Source: Selenomonadaceae bacterium (GTDB lineage: Bacteria > Bacillota > Negativicutes > Selenomonadales > Selenomonadaceae). Taken from it: DNA of 64,000 nt. A program made the translations under genes and the position numbers. Below the pieces are notes generated by a model. The model saw only the letters and a list, made by a program, of their open reading frames with translations. It did no database searches and was not told where the DNA came from. The stretch covers positions 1-64,000 of the forward strand of contig JAFWWC010000029.1 in assembly GCA_017518105.1 (NCBI GenBank). The letters run 5' to 3'. This document shows positions 28,937 to 38,734 of the stretch, piece after piece; within the stretch, counting starts at the first letter, position 1, and each line of letters begins with the position of its first letter.

Positions 28937-28964
28937 TTGCAAATGCGCAAGTTTGCGTTATAAT
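28937..28964 (+). promoter_or_regulatory. Promoter of the 28997-30577 gene cluster
   Basis: TTGCAA at 28937-28942 and TATAAT at 28959-28964 are spaced 16 bp apart, about 30 bp before the first start. The region is divergent from leuA. Confidence 0.6.
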
Positions 28965-28996
28965 CAAGAACCATAAAATTTAAGGAGCTGAATAAC

Positions 28997-29506
28997 TTGA
29001 CAGTGATATTGTTAATCGTGGTAGCAGTGGCGGCGGGCGTGTGCTTCTACTTAAGAGGACGCGAGGAAAAGGTTGTGCCGAAGCTTGAGAGCCGCACGGC
29101 ATTTGAGATAGAATCCCGCGACGAAAAATCAGTGACGCTCTCTACGACGATTGAATTCCGCAACGAGGGCACGCAGTCGGCTATGATAGTTGATGCGATA
29201 TGTCATCCGCTACTGCCCTTTGAACAGTACGACGGCATGAACGTTCGCGGCAAGGTCGAGCGCGAAGGCGTCCCGCGTGAAGATGATTACTTCGAGGCGT
29301 TGGTTATCGAACATCAACAGAGCGTCCGACTCGTCGCTAAGGTTACGTTGACGGCTCGCAAGGGGCTTTCGTTGCAAGAGGCAGTAGCAAACATGGTTGA
29401 TTTCCCCGTGGAACTTCTTTATCGGGAAGTCGGGCGCAACCCAATGCGTTGGTCGATTGCCCGCGTGATTCTGACTGCCGATGAACTTAAGGAGAAGATA
29501 TTATGA
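28997..29506 (+). CDS. Membrane-anchored hypothetical protein (169 aa)
   Basis: I do not recognise the family. One N-terminal membrane helix (about 2-18, [17 protein letters not shown]) is followed by a basic turn and an approximately 145-residue domain rich in beta-type sequence ([14 protein letters not shown]). This may be an immunoglobulin-like fold on the outer face. A TTG start is used because it lies 9 bp after AAGGAG. The stop overlaps the start of the CofE-like gene by 4 bp, so the two are coupled. Confidence 0.72.
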   Translation: MTVILLIVVAVAAGVCFYLRGREEKVVPKLESRTAFEIESRDEKSVTLSTTIEFRNEGTQSAMIVDAICHPLLPFEQYDGMNVRGKVEREGVPREDDYFEALVIEHQQSVRLVAKVTLTARKGLSLQEAVANMVDFPVELLYREVGRNPMRWSIARVILTADELKEKIL

Positions 29507-30165
29507 ACGTAGAGATTATCCCGATAACGACCCGAATACTCACGCCGAAGGATGATATAGTTGACGTGATTGAGGAATACACCCGCGACCAAATCGGAGC
29601 CGACGACGTGATAACTGTTGCTGAAAGTGTCGTGGCGATAACGCAGGGAAATATAATTCGACCAGACGAGATGCACCTAAGCAACCTTGCTAAGCTGTGC
29701 TGTCGATTCATTCCCGATTATGGGAGTCTAGCCACGCCGCACGGTATGCAAGCCTTAATGGAAAAGGAAGGAGAATGGCGCGTAGCGTTTGCATTGCTTG
29801 CGGGCTTCCTAGGCAAGGTCGTCGGTATGCGCGGGCTGTTCTATAAATGGGGCGGACGGCAGGCGGCGTTAATCGATGACGTGACGGGGACGATGCCGCC
29901 CTTTGATAAATGCGTCGTCTATGGTCCAGAGAACCCCGATAAAGTTGTTGCTGACCTCAAGGCGCGGTTGAATTGCTTTGGCGCGATGATTGCTGACGTA
30001 AACGATTTGAAACGTTCGCGAATCGTAGGAGCAACGCCGGGTATGAACGCACAACTTGCTAGCGATTTGCTGATTGATAATCCATTCGGCAATGCCTCGC
30101 AGAAACGCCCGATTTGTATCCTGAAGAACTTCCGCCCGTATCAGGAGGCTAAAGGAGGAACTTAA
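29503..30165 (+). CDS. CofE-like coenzyme F420-0:L-glutamate ligase family protein
   Basis: A 220-residue protein resembling the F420 ligase family: [19 protein letters not shown] at the N-terminus, [17 protein letters not shown] sequence near residue 40, and [15 protein letters not shown] near the C-terminus. Classical CofE adds glutamates to F420, but most Bacillota lack F420, and similar proteins there have no proven role. No other F420 gene is in the window. It is coupled to the preceding membrane-anchored gene and followed by a coiled-coil protein, so a role linked to those is as likely as cofactor synthesis. Confidence 0.75.
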   Translation: MNVEIIPITTRILTPKDDIVDVIEEYTRDQIGADDVITVAESVVAITQGNIIRPDEMHLSNLAKLCCRFIPDYGSLATPHGMQALMEKEGEWRVAFALLAGFLGKVVGMRGLFYKWGGRQAALIDDVTGTMPPFDKCVVYGPENPDKVVADLKARLNCFGAMIADVNDLKRSRIVGATPGMNAQLASDLLIDNPFGNASQKRPICILKNFRPYQEAKGGT

Positions 30166-30166
30166 C

Positions 30167-30577
30167 ATGCCGGAGCCTCAAGCTAAAGAAAATCATTCGC
30201 GAATCCTTCCGTTGACGGCAGACGATTATATCATCATGCAACTTAAAGACTTCAAGGACGAGTTCCGCGACTCGCGCAAAGAGTTAAACTCTCGCATGGA
30301 CAGAGTCGAAGCTAAACAGGAGACGACGCGCAAGGAACTCAACGAACGCATGGATAGATTGGAGAATCGTCAAGATAAACTCGAAGCTAAGCTGGAGAAC
30401 ACTCGCCAAGAACTCAACGAACGCATGGATAAACTTGAAGCTAAGCTTGACAAGCAAGACGCCAAAATTGACAAACTCGCAGATAAGATTGATTCTTCAA
30501 ACAAACACGGCAACATAATGACGGCAAGTGTTATCAGCGTTGCGCTCGGCGTCTTGTACGTGATTTTTTTCAAATAG
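30167..30577 (+). CDS. Coiled-coil protein with C-terminal membrane anchor (136 aa)
   Basis: Residues about 25-110 form a long coiled coil made of repeated units such as KELNERMDRLE, KLEAKLENTRQELNERMD and KLEAKLDKQDAKIDKLADKI. A single hydrophobic segment at the C-terminus (about 117-135, TASVISVALGVLYVIFF) would anchor it in the membrane with the coil in the cytoplasm. GGAGG precedes the ATG. No enzymatic motif is visible; a scaffold or tether is plausible. It is the third gene of the cluster from 28997. Confidence 0.75.
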   Translation: MPEPQAKENHSRILPLTADDYIIMQLKDFKDEFRDSRKELNSRMDRVEAKQETTRKELNERMDRLENRQDKLEAKLENTRQELNERMDKLEAKLDKQDAKIDKLADKIDSSNKHGNIMTASVISVALGVLYVIFFK

Positions 30578-30593
30578 CAAAGGAGCAATCACG

Positions 30594-32015
30594 ATGAAAA
30601 AATTTTTACTCCTATTGGCGTTGGCGACGTTCATTGGCGGCGGAGTGGTGGAGGCAGTACCCATTCCCTTGCGCGGAGTCGTCGAGGGCTTTTACGGCAC
30701 GCCGTGGACTTTTGAAGACCGCGCCGACATTCTCGACTTCTGCCGCCAAAATAATTTGAACTCCTACATCTACGCGCCCAAGGACGACCCCTATCACCGC
30801 GATAAGTGGCGCAAGGCTTATCCAGCCGATAAACTCAATGAGCTTAGGCAGTTGGTTGCCGTCGCCAATAAGAATCGTATTCGGTTTATTTTCGCGGTGT
30901 CGCCGGGGCTGGATTTGAATTACAAGAGCGACGAGGATTTTAGGCTTTTGATTCGCAAGCTCGACACCATGTACAATATCGGCGTGCGGGACTTCGCGAT
31001 TTTCTTTGACGACCTAAAGGACGAAAATGGCAATCATCATGAGAGCGGCAAGAATCAAGCGGAATTCCTTAATCGCGTGCAAAAGAATCTGCGCGAGCGA
31101 TATAAGGACGTTGCGCCGCTAATTACAGTGCCGACGGAATATTATTATGAGGACATGGTCAAGGGCGGCAAGCCTAAGCCTTACACCCGCGACTTTGCCG
31201 AGACGCTAGACCCGCGGATTGTCGTGCTGTACACGGGGCGCGGCGTCGTCTGCGATGGCATAACCGATAAGGAGCTTGCCGAGGTCAATAAAATTTTCGG
31301 GCGGGAAGTCGGCGTTTGGTGGAATTACCCCGTGAACGATTACTCTTTGACGCCCGACGGCAACCGCAATGTTAAGTTGGCACTCGGCGCGATTGAGAAT
31401 CTTCCCTCCGCGAAGATGACGGCGATTTTCTTCAACCCAATGGAGCAAGTGCAAATGTCTAAGATTGCTCTGGCGACGGGCGCGATTTACGCGAACAACC
31501 CCGCCACCTACGACCCGGAGCAAGCTTGGGATAAAGTACTGCGTGAACAATTCGGCACGCTCGCCCCGGCTATGAAAATATTCGCGGAACATTCGCGGCA
31601 CATGGAAAATTCTTGGGCTAAGGTTGGTTCGCCTGACGCGATTGAGTTTGCCACGTTAGCTCACAATCTGATTTACGACATGGGCAAGAAAAGTTTCGTA
31701 GACTTCAAGCCGCTTGAACTAAAGATTGACGAGACTGCTCGCGCCGTTGAGTTGTTGCTTAGACGCCTGCCGAGGAAATATTTAGCCGAATGCAAGCCGC
31801 AACTCGAACAGCTAAAGCGAATTGCCAACGCCGATAAAGTTGCCCTTGAGTCGTTGAAGGCTGGACGCCTCGACCCGACGTTGAAGATACTTCGCGAAGA
31901 AATTACCGCAAACGAAAAGCAAGCGGTTATCTCCGAAGAGGCCGCCCGCAAGTTTATCAACGACGTTATAAAGTTCTTCGACGAGCAAGACAATAATTCA
32001 CGCAAACGAAAATAA
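30594..32015 (+). CDS. Secreted GH84 beta-N-acetylglucosaminidase (NagJ/O-GlcNAcase type)
   Basis: A 473-residue glycoside hydrolase with an N-terminal signal peptide (about 1-22). The GH84 core is clear: RGVVEGFYGTPW at 27-38, YIYAPKDDPYHRDKWR, and the catalytic aspartate pair Asp139-Asp140 in FAIFFDDL. LITVPTEYY and VWWNYPVNDY follow. The enzymes use substrate-assisted catalysis on terminal N-acetylglucosamine of glycoproteins or glycans. A helical C-terminal domain follows (about 310-465); no dockerin or cell-wall anchor is seen. In a host-associated anaerobe it could trim mucin glycans. AAGGAG precedes the ATG. Confidence 0.93.
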   Translation: MKKFLLLLALATFIGGGVVEAVPIPLRGVVEGFYGTPWTFEDRADILDFCRQNNLNSYIYAPKDDPYHRDKWRKAYPADKLNELRQLVAVANKNRIRFIFAVSPGLDLNYKSDEDFRLLIRKLDTMYNIGVRDFAIFFDDLKDENGNHHESGKNQAEFLNRVQKNLRERYKDVAPLITVPTEYYYEDMVKGGKPKPYTRDFAETLDPRIVVLYTGRGVVCDGITDKELAEVNKIFGREVGVWWNYPVNDYSLTPDGNRNVKLALGAIENLPSAKMTAIFFNPMEQVQMSKIALATGAIYANNPATYDPEQAWDKVLREQFGTLAPAMKIFAEHSRHMENSWAKVGSPDAIEFATLAHNLIYDMGKKSFVDFKPLELKIDETARAVELLLRRLPRKYLAECKPQLEQLKRIANADKVALESLKAGRLDPTLKILREEITANEKQAVISEEAARKFINDVIKFFDEQDNNSRKRK

Positions 32016-32018
32016 ATT

Positions 32019-32059
32019 ACGCGGACGATTTCCCGACGAGGAGTCGCCCGCGTTTTTTT
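32019..32059 (+). terminator. Terminator after the GH84 gene
   Basis: ACGCGGACGA pairs with TCGCCCGCGT (one mismatch; 32019-32053), followed by a T-run. It also abuts the end of the converging MutS-like gene. Confidence 0.8.
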
Positions 32060-33851
32060 ATGTCTTTGATTCCTCTGGCGGAAGGATGCCCGCCATGCGC
32101 AAGAGGTATTTGGCGTTGGTCGTGTGCGTGCGTCCCTTGCGTAGCTTGAAGTCAAACTTAATCTCGTCGTTCTCGTAATACTCCTCGAAGTGCGCGTTGG
32201 AAATGTGCGAGTTCTCCGAGACCATGTCGCAAAGTTGGAAATCGTGCGTAGTGACCAGCGTTATCGAGTGCTCGTTAGTCAAGCGGCGGATTGCCTCCTT
32301 AGCACCAATCACGCGGTCATTGACGTTCGTACCCTTGAAAATCTCGTCAATGCAGGCGAGCATCGGCAGATTCTTTTCCGTGTACTCAATCATCGACTTA
32401 ATCCGAAGCAGTTCAGCGTAGAAGGTCGAAACGCCTTGGCTGATGTCGTCGTTTACGCGGATTGAAGTCATCACGGCTAGGCGGCTTACAGCAAAACTTT
32501 TCGCGCAGACTGGAGCACCCGAATAGGCAACCATCACCGCCGCCGCTAACGTCCTAATCCAAGTCGTCTTGCCAGACATGTTCGCGCCCGTGATAATCGT
32601 CGTGCCCGCTTTAAGCTCAACGTCGTTGGGCACGCCATTAGCGTCGGCAACAAGTAAACTAGTCAAGCCCTCAACCTTAAGGTGCGGTTCGGAGTCTTCG
32701 TAAAAGGTCGGGAAGCAGTAAGTCGTTCGCGTCTGACCGATTGAGGCAAGCGAGATTAGAACTTCTACCTCGGCGAAGGCGTCAAGCCATGTTCGCAAGT
32801 GATTAGCCGCGTCGACCTTCCAACGCATGAACGCCACCACTAAGAAGAAGTCCGATAAGAACAGCGCGTTGCCTAGGACAAAGTATATCGGATTATGCCG
32901 AGCGTTAGCCGCGTCCACGAGCAATGATAGCGTCCTTAGTTTCTGTGCGGCGGACATTTCGTCGGTTAAGATGTCGCGTATGGCGGTCAGTCTCTTCGAC
33001 GTGAAATTAGTTGATTCTAGCCGTTCAAATATCGCGTGATATAGTCGCAGTTCCTTGGAGATGATTTTAAGCGGCGCGAGCAATTCATTGACGGCGGGGA
33101 TTGCCACGATTGCTATTACCAACGAAATCACCATGACGAACAGCGGCAAGAGTTCATCAACAAGCCCATGCCACGCTAGGAAGGTCGACGCGATTAAAAT
33201 CAGCGGCATGACGAACCGTAGCAGATAAATCTTTCCGAGCGGCGGCAATTCCTCTTCCACGCTTACGATTAGTTCGCTGGTGTCGTGATTGTTGGGCATG
33301 AGCCGCGCATAAGCCTCAAGGTCGAGAGACAGCCGCGGACGTTGTAAAATTTCAGCGACGCCTCGTTGACGGTTTCTAACCTCGTTTAAGTCGGGCGGCT
33401 CTGGATTGAAGGCGGCGGCGAGTAAATCCCTTCCGCGTTTAGTGCGAGCCGCGCAGATGTATTGGAAGATTGAGCCTTCGCCGAAAATGTGTAAATCCAC
33501 GTCTTGCGGGCGATTGTTCTTCAGGTAAATGCCGCCGTCATTGGAACGCTTGCGCCACGTGCCACGCGCCCTAGCAATGTACGAGTTAAGCACGGTCAGT
33601 CGGCTCTTTAGAAATCTTTTGCGCCGCCTCAAGCGTTCGTGATAATTCATCAGCCGAATAAAAATCATTGCCAGCAACGCCGCCACGATATAAAGGTAAT
33701 GCAAGTTCATATCCCAGCCGATACCAAAGCTCACCGCCGCTCCAAGGAAAGTAATCGTGCGGGCGGCTACAACTCTTTTCTCGCGCTTGTGCAAGGTCTT
33801 CTGTTCGGCAAGGTCAATCTCTCGCTCGTTATCGTAAAAAGCTCGGTTCAA
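32058..33851 (-). CDS. Membrane-bound MutS-family ATPase
   Basis: A 597-residue protein with the MutS core and ATPase domains but no mismatch-binding N-terminal domains. The ATPase region has Walker A TGANMSGKTTWIRTL (about 425-439), the MutS-type SRLAVMTSIRVNDD segment, and Walker B LACIDEIFKGTN followed by VTTHD. Hydrophobic stretches near 32-66 and 205-250 predict membrane helices, which true MutS lacks. The family is widespread but of unproven role. A TTG start fits an AGGTGATGAC ribosome site. It ends at a bidirectional terminator shared with the GH84 gene. Confidence 0.82.
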   Translation of the reverse strand: MNRAFYDNEREIDLAEQKTLHKREKRVVAARTITFLGAAVSFGIGWDMNLHYLYIVAALLAMIFIRLMNYHERLRRRKRFLKSRLTVLNSYIARARGTWRKRSNDGGIYLKNNRPQDVDLHIFGEGSIFQYICAARTKRGRDLLAAAFNPEPPDLNEVRNRQRGVAEILQRPRLSLDLEAYARLMPNNHDTSELIVSVEEELPPLGKIYLLRFVMPLILIASTFLAWHGLVDELLPLFVMVISLVIAIVAIPAVNELLAPLKIISKELRLYHAIFERLESTNFTSKRLTAIRDILTDEMSAAQKLRTLSLLVDAANARHNPIYFVLGNALFLSDFFLVVAFMRWKVDAANHLRTWLDAFAEVEVLISLASIGQTRTTYCFPTFYEDSEPHLKVEGLTSLLVADANGVPNDVELKAGTTIITGANMSGKTTWIRTLAAAVMVAYSGAPVCAKSFAVSRLAVMTSIRVNDDISQGVSTFYAELLRIKSMIEYTEKNLPMLACIDEIFKGTNVNDRVIGAKEAIRRLTNEHSITLVTTHDFQLCDMVSENSHISNAHFEEYYENDEIKFDFKLRKGRTHTTNAKYLLRMAGILPPEESKT

Positions 33852-33861
33852 GTCATCACCT

Positions 33862-35463
33862 CTAATCTTTCAGTCGATAAAGATTTATTATTTGTCCGTA
33901 AAGCTCCATTAGACCGACAAGAGTATATCTATCTGCGAGAATTTCTTCAACAGCAGGGTGCCGTTGTCGGCGAAAATTCCAGTCCCAATATTCTATTTCC
34001 TCTCCGGTATATTCTTTTTCCAACGCGCTGTAAAGTATCCACTTCGGATAATCGCTTTTGACGTTTTGAACCCACTCTGCTATCACCGCCGAATCATAAA
34101 GCCCGAATGCGTTAGTAATATTGCTGAAAAAGCGGCACCGTGGATAAATTCCCGTCTCCAAAATGAAATAGGACATTATGTTTCCTTCACCATAAAAAAC
34201 AACGGACGTTCTCTCCTGCGGTTTAATATAGCTTCCGAGCTTTTGCATATCGTTCATCTTATCAAGAAAGCGTTCTTGATTTTCCGTTGAATTGGCGGTG
34301 TAAAAATGGTCGACAAGAAGGGCACTTTGAAAGAGCACGTACAGCGACGTTATTACGGCGATAAACTTCCAAAAAATCCTTTTTGATGTGAAGCCTTTCA
34401 TATGCCACGAATTTTTTATGGTCGGCAATACGTTGCATTTCCATTCGTGAAGGACGGCGAATAATATCGGCAACACTGCCGCAATCAATTCAAGATACAT
34501 TACGAAAGGTCTACTTCTTACCAACAAGAAAAACATTGTAATGCCGATAAAAAGTCCGCTCCATGCCAATTTGTTGCCGAGATTCTTTTTGAGCAAACAA
34601 ATGCTTGCGAAAATCAGTAAATACAGCGCGCCAAAGTGAATGACAGCGTATCCTACCATATATTTCAAATGTTCGGTGGAATCGTCGCTGTAAGTTGTAG
34701 CCAGTTTTGTGTTGAACAAAATCGTGCCGTAGAGCATATCATAAAGTGCACCGTGCGCCGCGAAGTAAATCACGAACGGCAGACAGATTATCGCAAAGCC
34801 CGCTAAGAAGCTCAAAACGTTTTGGCAAATTTTTTTGAAGTCATGCGCCTGCAGAAGAAATATCAGCGTCAAGAAAACGTAACAGCAAATCGGAAGTCCG
34901 TTAGTCGTGCGCAATAATACACAAGCTCCGAATCCCAAGCCGTATACGAATCCTACAATCGGCGGGCAAAAAATCTTTCCTAACTCCGAAGTTTTTAGTC
35001 CGCGCAAGAAAAAATATGCCGCCGCCAATAAGAAAGGCATGGAATATTCTTCGGTGCGATTGCCTTCAGTAAAAACGGAGGCGCGCCATAAAATCATCGC
35101 CGCAAAAATTATGAGCGTCGCTCGTCGCGACCAATACAGTTCGACTGCCCGCCACATAAACAGGAACGAAAAATACATGAACGGAATTTGCAGGATAAAA
35201 ATTCCTTCACGCGGATAAATCAAGTAGCCGAGCGCGTTGATTGCAAATAATAACGGTCCTTTGTTCTCGAAGTTGTTTACATAGGGAAGCAAACCTTCCG
35301 CCCAACCTTTTCCGCCGACTTGAAAAATTGCCGAGTCAACACCCCAAGATGAATAGAGCGGGCTCGTCGAGTAGGAAAAGAGATAGAGGAACAAAACGCT
35401 TGCCAAAAATATCGTGATATGAAAAGTCTTACTGCCCGAAAAGATTTCTTTGATTAAGTTCAC
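33862..35463 (-). CDS. GT39/PMT-like polytopic glycosyltransferase
   Basis: A 533-residue membrane protein with about ten predicted helices and a short C-terminal soluble part. The first outer loop has the acidic and NKGP pattern (SAIFQVGGKGWAEG, NNFENKGPLLFAINALG) of the PMT/ArnT superfamily, which transfers sugars from polyprenyl phosphates to lipid or protein acceptors on the outer face. Acceptor and sugar are not predictable. The GTG start after GGGAGG is chosen; the frame extends 26 codons further but without a ribosome site. It runs in the same direction as, and just upstream of, the MutS-like gene. Confidence 0.8.
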   Translation of the reverse strand: MNLIKEIFSGSKTFHITIFLASVLFLYLFSYSTSPLYSSWGVDSAIFQVGGKGWAEGLLPYVNNFENKGPLLFAINALGYLIYPREGIFILQIPFMYFSFLFMWRAVELYWSRRATLIIFAAMILWRASVFTEGNRTEEYSMPFLLAAAYFFLRGLKTSELGKIFCPPIVGFVYGLGFGACVLLRTTNGLPICCYVFLTLIFLLQAHDFKKICQNVLSFLAGFAIICLPFVIYFAAHGALYDMLYGTILFNTKLATTYSDDSTEHLKYMVGYAVIHFGALYLLIFASICLLKKNLGNKLAWSGLFIGITMFFLLVRSRPFVMYLELIAAVLPILFAVLHEWKCNVLPTIKNSWHMKGFTSKRIFWKFIAVITSLYVLFQSALLVDHFYTANSTENQERFLDKMNDMQKLGSYIKPQERTSVVFYGEGNIMSYFILETGIYPRCRFFSNITNAFGLYDSAVIAEWVQNVKSDYPKWILYSALEKEYTGEEIEYWDWNFRRQRHPAVEEILADRYTLVGLMELYGQIINLYRLKD

Positions 35464-35534
35464 CTTGCTACCTCCCAAAAATTTCTTCGGGCATTGTAGA
35501 CTGATTGCCAACCGAATGCAAGCCGCCGCCCAAA

Positions 35535-35563
35535 TTGACAAGCTCCAAGCGCGAAGGTAAAAT
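35535..35563 (+). promoter_or_regulatory. Promoter of argGH
   Basis: TTGACA at 35535-35540 and TAAAAT at 35558-35563 are separated by 17 bp. This is among the best sigma-70 matches in the window. No clear ARG-box dyad was recognised. Confidence 0.75.
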
Positions 35564-35594
35564 ACAATCCATTACTTGCAAAGGAGATAATCAC

Positions 35595-36797
35595 ATGAAG
35601 GACACAGTTAAAAAGGTAGCACTGGCTTATAGCGGCGGGCTTGATACGTCGGTTATCATTCCGTGGCTCAAAGAGAATTACGGTTGCGAAGTCATAGCGG
35701 TTTGCGCGGACGTCGGGCAGGGCGACGAGCTTAACGTCGTTCACAATAAAGCTTTGAAGTCGGGCGCGTCCAAAGTCTTCATCGCTGACCTTACCAAAGA
35801 TTTCATCGAGAACTACATTTTCCCGACACTCAAGGCAGGCGCGACTTACGAAGAAAAATATTTGCTCGGAACTTCGTTTGCACGCCCGATTATCGCTAAG
35901 AAACTCGTTGAGGTTGCGTTGGCTGAGGGTTGCGACGCCGTGGCTCATGGTGCGACGGGCAAGGGCAATGACCAAGTGCGCTTCGAGTTGACGGTTAAGG
36001 CATTGGCTCCCGAACTCAAGATAATTGCTCCGTGGCGTGAATGGGAACTCGATAGCCGCGAGGCGGAGATTGAATACGCCAAAGCTCACGACATACCGAT
36101 TGCCACCGCGAACAAGACTTACAGCATGGATAGAAATATTTGGCACCTGTCGCACGAAGGCTCCGATTTGGAAGACCCGTGGAACGCGCCGCAAAATAAA
36201 ATGTTCTTGATAAGCTGTGCGCCCGAAGACGCCCCCGATAAGCCCGAAGAAATCACCGTGGACTTTGAAGGCGGAATCCCCGTTGCAGTCAATGGTGAGC
36301 GGCTCGGCGCAGTCGAACTGGTCACGAAGCTAAACGAGATTGGCGCACGCAACGGAGTTGGTATCGTCGACATCTGCGAAAATCGTTTGGTCGGCATGAA
36401 AAGTCGCGGCGTCTACGAAAATCCCGCCGGCTCAATCCTCTATTACGCGCACCGCGAGCTTGAATATCTTTGCCTTGACCGGGCGACCTTCCACTTTAAA
36501 CAGCACGTGGCGATTAAGTATGGCGAACTTGTCTATGACGGCATGTGGTTCTGTGCTCTGCGCGAGGCTTTGGCGGCGTTCGTCGATAAGACGCAGGAGA
36601 CTGTTACTGGCACAGTTAAGCTTAAGCTCTACAAGGGCAATATCATTTCGGCGGGCGCGAAGTCTCCTTACTCTTTGTACAGTCAAGAGTTCGTGACGTT
36701 CGAGCATGACGACGTTTATAATCAGGCTGACGCGACCGGCTTTATCAATCTGTTTGGACTGCCGCTTAAGGTTCGCGCCTTGGTGAACAAGAAATGA
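35595..36797 (+). CDS. argG: Argininosuccinate synthase
   Basis: A 400-residue ATP-dependent ligase joining citrulline and aspartate in arginine synthesis. The pyrophosphatase-type loop [11 protein letters not shown] is near residues 11-21, followed by [12 protein letters not shown] and the GSDLEDPWN region. AAGGAG precedes the ATG; the upstream 30 codons of open frame overlap the promoter and are not used. It overlaps argH by 4 bp. Confidence 0.97.
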   Translation: MKDTVKKVALAYSGGLDTSVIIPWLKENYGCEVIAVCADVGQGDELNVVHNKALKSGASKVFIADLTKDFIENYIFPTLKAGATYEEKYLLGTSFARPIIAKKLVEVALAEGCDAVAHGATGKGNDQVRFELTVKALAPELKIIAPWREWELDSREAEIEYAKAHDIPIATANKTYSMDRNIWHLSHEGSDLEDPWNAPQNKMFLISCAPEDAPDKPEEITVDFEGGIPVAVNGERLGAVELVTKLNEIGARNGVGIVDICENRLVGMKSRGVYENPAGSILYYAHRELEYLCLDRATFHFKQHVAIKYGELVYDGMWFCALREALAAFVDKTQETVTGTVKLKLYKGNIISAGAKSPYSLYSQEFVTFEHDDVYNQADATGFINLFGLPLKVRALVNKK

Positions 36798-38188
36798 GCG
36801 ACAAACTCTGGGGTGGACGCTTTGAACGCTCAACTGACGAGATGATTAACGAGTTCCAAGCGTCGATTGACTTTGATAAGCGCATGTACCGCGAAGACAT
36901 CGAAGGTTCAATGGCTCATGCTAAGATGCTGGCGGCGCAGGGAATCATCACCGATGACGACGCTAAGAAAATTTGCGCGGGCTTGTCGGAGATTCTCAAG
37001 CAGATTGACACGGGCGAGTTCAAATTCAGTGTTGCGTTGGAAGATATTCACATGAACGTTGAGGCGGCATTGACGGCGGCAATCGGGGCGGCGGGCGGCA
37101 GACTTCACACGGCACGCAGTCGCAATGACCAAGTCGCCCTTGATACTCATCTCTATATGCGCCGTCAGGTTCGTGAAGTTCAGCTTTTGATTCTCGACTT
37201 GCAAGCCGCACTGGTTAAAGCCGCTGATAAAAATCGTGACGTAATCTTTCCCGGCTACACGCATTTGCAACGCGCCCAACCGATTTTGTTTGCTCATCAC
37301 TTGCTAGCGTACTTCTGCATGTTGCAACGGGACTGGGCACGCTTTGAAGGCGTCCACGACCGAGCAGATATTATGCCGCTGGGAGCGGGAGCGTTGGCGG
37401 GCACGACCTTTGACATTGACCGCGAGTTTGTCGCTAAGGAGCTGGGCTTTGGTTCTATTTATTCAAACAGCCTCGACGCCGTAAGCGACCGCGATTATCT
37501 GCTGGAGTTCCTGTCCGCCGCGTCAATCACGATGGTGCACCTGTCGCGCCTCAGCGAAGAAATAATCCTCTGGTGCAGTCGCGAGTTCTCGTTTGTGGAA
37601 TTGGACGACGCACATTGCACAGGCTCTTCGATGATGCCGCAGAAAAAAAATCCCGACGTGCCTGAGCTTGTACGCGGAAAGACAGGACGGATTATTGGGC
37701 ACTTAATGGCGTTGCTGACGACAGTCAAGGCGTTGCCGCTGGCTTACAACAAAGACTTGCAGGAGGACAAAGAAGGAGTCTTCGACGCCCTCGACACGCT
37801 GAAGTTTTCGTTAGCGGTCTGCGCACAGATTATCGCGGGCATGAAAGTTCGACGTGAGAACATGCGCCGCGCCGTCGAAGAGGACTTCTCAAACGCTACC
37901 GACCTTGCCGATTATCTGGTTAAAAAGGGGTTGCCCTTCCGGCAAGCGCACGAGGTCTCCGGCAAGCTCGTCCACCATTGCATTGAGCGCGGCATTTACC
38001 TTAAGGACTTGACGCTTGAGGAGTTTAAAGTGTTCTCGCCGCTGTTCGAGGCTGACATTCACGAGGCGATTAAGCCTGAAACATGCGTGGCGGCTCGGAA
38101 CTCTCAAGGCGGCACGGCTTATCAGCAAGTAGACCTTCAAATCGTCGCCGCTAAGGATTGGATTAAAGCTCATGAAAACGACGATTAA
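36794..38188 (+). CDS. argH: Argininosuccinate lyase
   Basis: A 464-residue fumarase/aspartase-superfamily enzyme splitting argininosuccinate to arginine and fumarate. The motifs are [12 protein letters not shown], the mobile signature loop [12 protein letters not shown] with the catalytic serine, and YTHLQRAQP. The C-terminal helix [13 protein letters not shown] overlaps the start of the first BrnT-like frame by 17 bp. A diverged second copy of the argH tail follows at 38639 and a trace of a third at 39187, so the 3' end of this gene has been a repeated recombination point. Confidence 0.97.
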   Translation: MSDKLWGGRFERSTDEMINEFQASIDFDKRMYREDIEGSMAHAKMLAAQGIITDDDAKKICAGLSEILKQIDTGEFKFSVALEDIHMNVEAALTAAIGAAGGRLHTARSRNDQVALDTHLYMRRQVREVQLLILDLQAALVKAADKNRDVIFPGYTHLQRAQPILFAHHLLAYFCMLQRDWARFEGVHDRADIMPLGAGALAGTTFDIDREFVAKELGFGSIYSNSLDAVSDRDYLLEFLSAASITMVHLSRLSEEIILWCSREFSFVELDDAHCTGSSMMPQKKNPDVPELVRGKTGRIIGHLMALLTTVKALPLAYNKDLQEDKEGVFDALDTLKFSLAVCAQIIAGMKVRRENMRRAVEEDFSNATDLADYLVKKGLPFRQAHEVSGKLVHHCIERGIYLKDLTLEEFKVFSPLFEADIHEAIKPETCVAARNSQGGTAYQQVDLQIVAAKDWIKAHENDD

Positions 38189-38633
38189 TAACATGCTCTT
38201 CGAGTGGGACGACGAAAAAGCCGCTATCAACTGGCGCAAGCATAAAGTCGATTTCAACGACGCCACTAAAGTTTTTGCTGATGAAAATCGCGTTGAATGG
38301 CTTGATGAATACCATTCGGACGACGAAGACCGCTACATAACAGTAGGCAAAGTTGATGAGATTTTGTTTGTCGTCTACACTGAGCGCGAAGACGTAACAC
38401 GATTGATTTCGGCTAGACGAGCAAACAAGAAAGGAGGAAATATTATGCTGGTAAGGAGACTTATTGACGTTAATGCGCCGCTGACTGAAGAGCAAAAGAA
38501 ACGTCTGGAAATTTTAAAGCAGATGAGCGACGACGACATTGTTTACGATGAAGATTGTCGAAAGCTTACCGAGGAAGAACTTAGCAAATTCAAGCGGGTG
38601 AATCCTCGTCGCGATAAAAAGGTTGATAGCTGA
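38172..38633 (+). CDS. BrnT-BrnA toxin-antitoxin module fused in one frame
   Basis: A 153-residue open frame. Residues 1-90 match BrnT ([42 protein letters not shown]), a RelE-like ribonuclease toxin. Residues 92-153 match the short antitoxin of the next module ([33 protein letters not shown]). The junction still contains a ribosome site (AAGGAGG) and an ATG at 38445, so the antitoxin can be made alone by internal initiation as well as in the fusion. In the neighbouring copy the two genes are in different frames. The toxin start overlaps the end of argH. Confidence 0.82.
   Translation: MKTTINNMLFEWDDEKAAINWRKHKVDFNDATKVFADENRVEWLDEYHSDDEDRYITVGKVDEILFVVYTEREDVTRLISARRANKKGGNIMLVRRLIDVNAPLTEEQKKRLEILKQMSDDDIVYDEDCRKLTEEELSKFKRVNPRRDKKVDS
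38445..38633 (+). CDS. Internal start for the BrnA-like antitoxin of module 1
   Basis: ATG at 38445, 8 bp after AAGGAGG, begins a 62-residue antitoxin ([20 protein letters not shown] onward) that is in frame with the preceding toxin. The independent start is inferred from the ribosome site and from the separate antitoxin in module 2. Confidence 0.6.
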   Translation: MLVRRLIDVNAPLTEEQKKRLEILKQMSDDDIVYDEDCRKLTEEELSKFKRVNPRRDKKVDS

Positions 38634-38638
38634 TATGC

Positions 38639-38734
38639 GGCAGGAAAAATCACAGCGGCACATCTTATCAGCAAGTCAACAAGCAAATCGCCGCCGCTAA
38701 GGATTGGATTAAAGCTCATGGAAACGACGATTAA
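38639..38734 (+). pseudogene. argH: Diverged argH C-terminal tail between the two BrnT-BrnA modules
   Basis: In frame it encodes RKNHSGTSYQQVNKQIAAA then KDWIKAHGNDD and a stop. This aligns with the real argH end ([30 protein letters not shown]). The last 40 bp are almost identical, the earlier part clearly diverged, and the RKNHSGTSY version looks like a normal ArgH tail from another lineage. It has no start and no upstream lyase sequence. Confidence 0.85.

Noticed and set aside
28899..28996. T-box or leucine leader peptide before leuA
   Set aside because: The divergent gap is under 100 bp and shows no specifier stem, antiterminator or leucine-rich short frame.
35505..35594. Longer argG start
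   Set aside because: The 30 additional codons overlap the TTGACA/TAAAAT promoter; the ATG at 35595 has AAGGAG and the family N-terminus.
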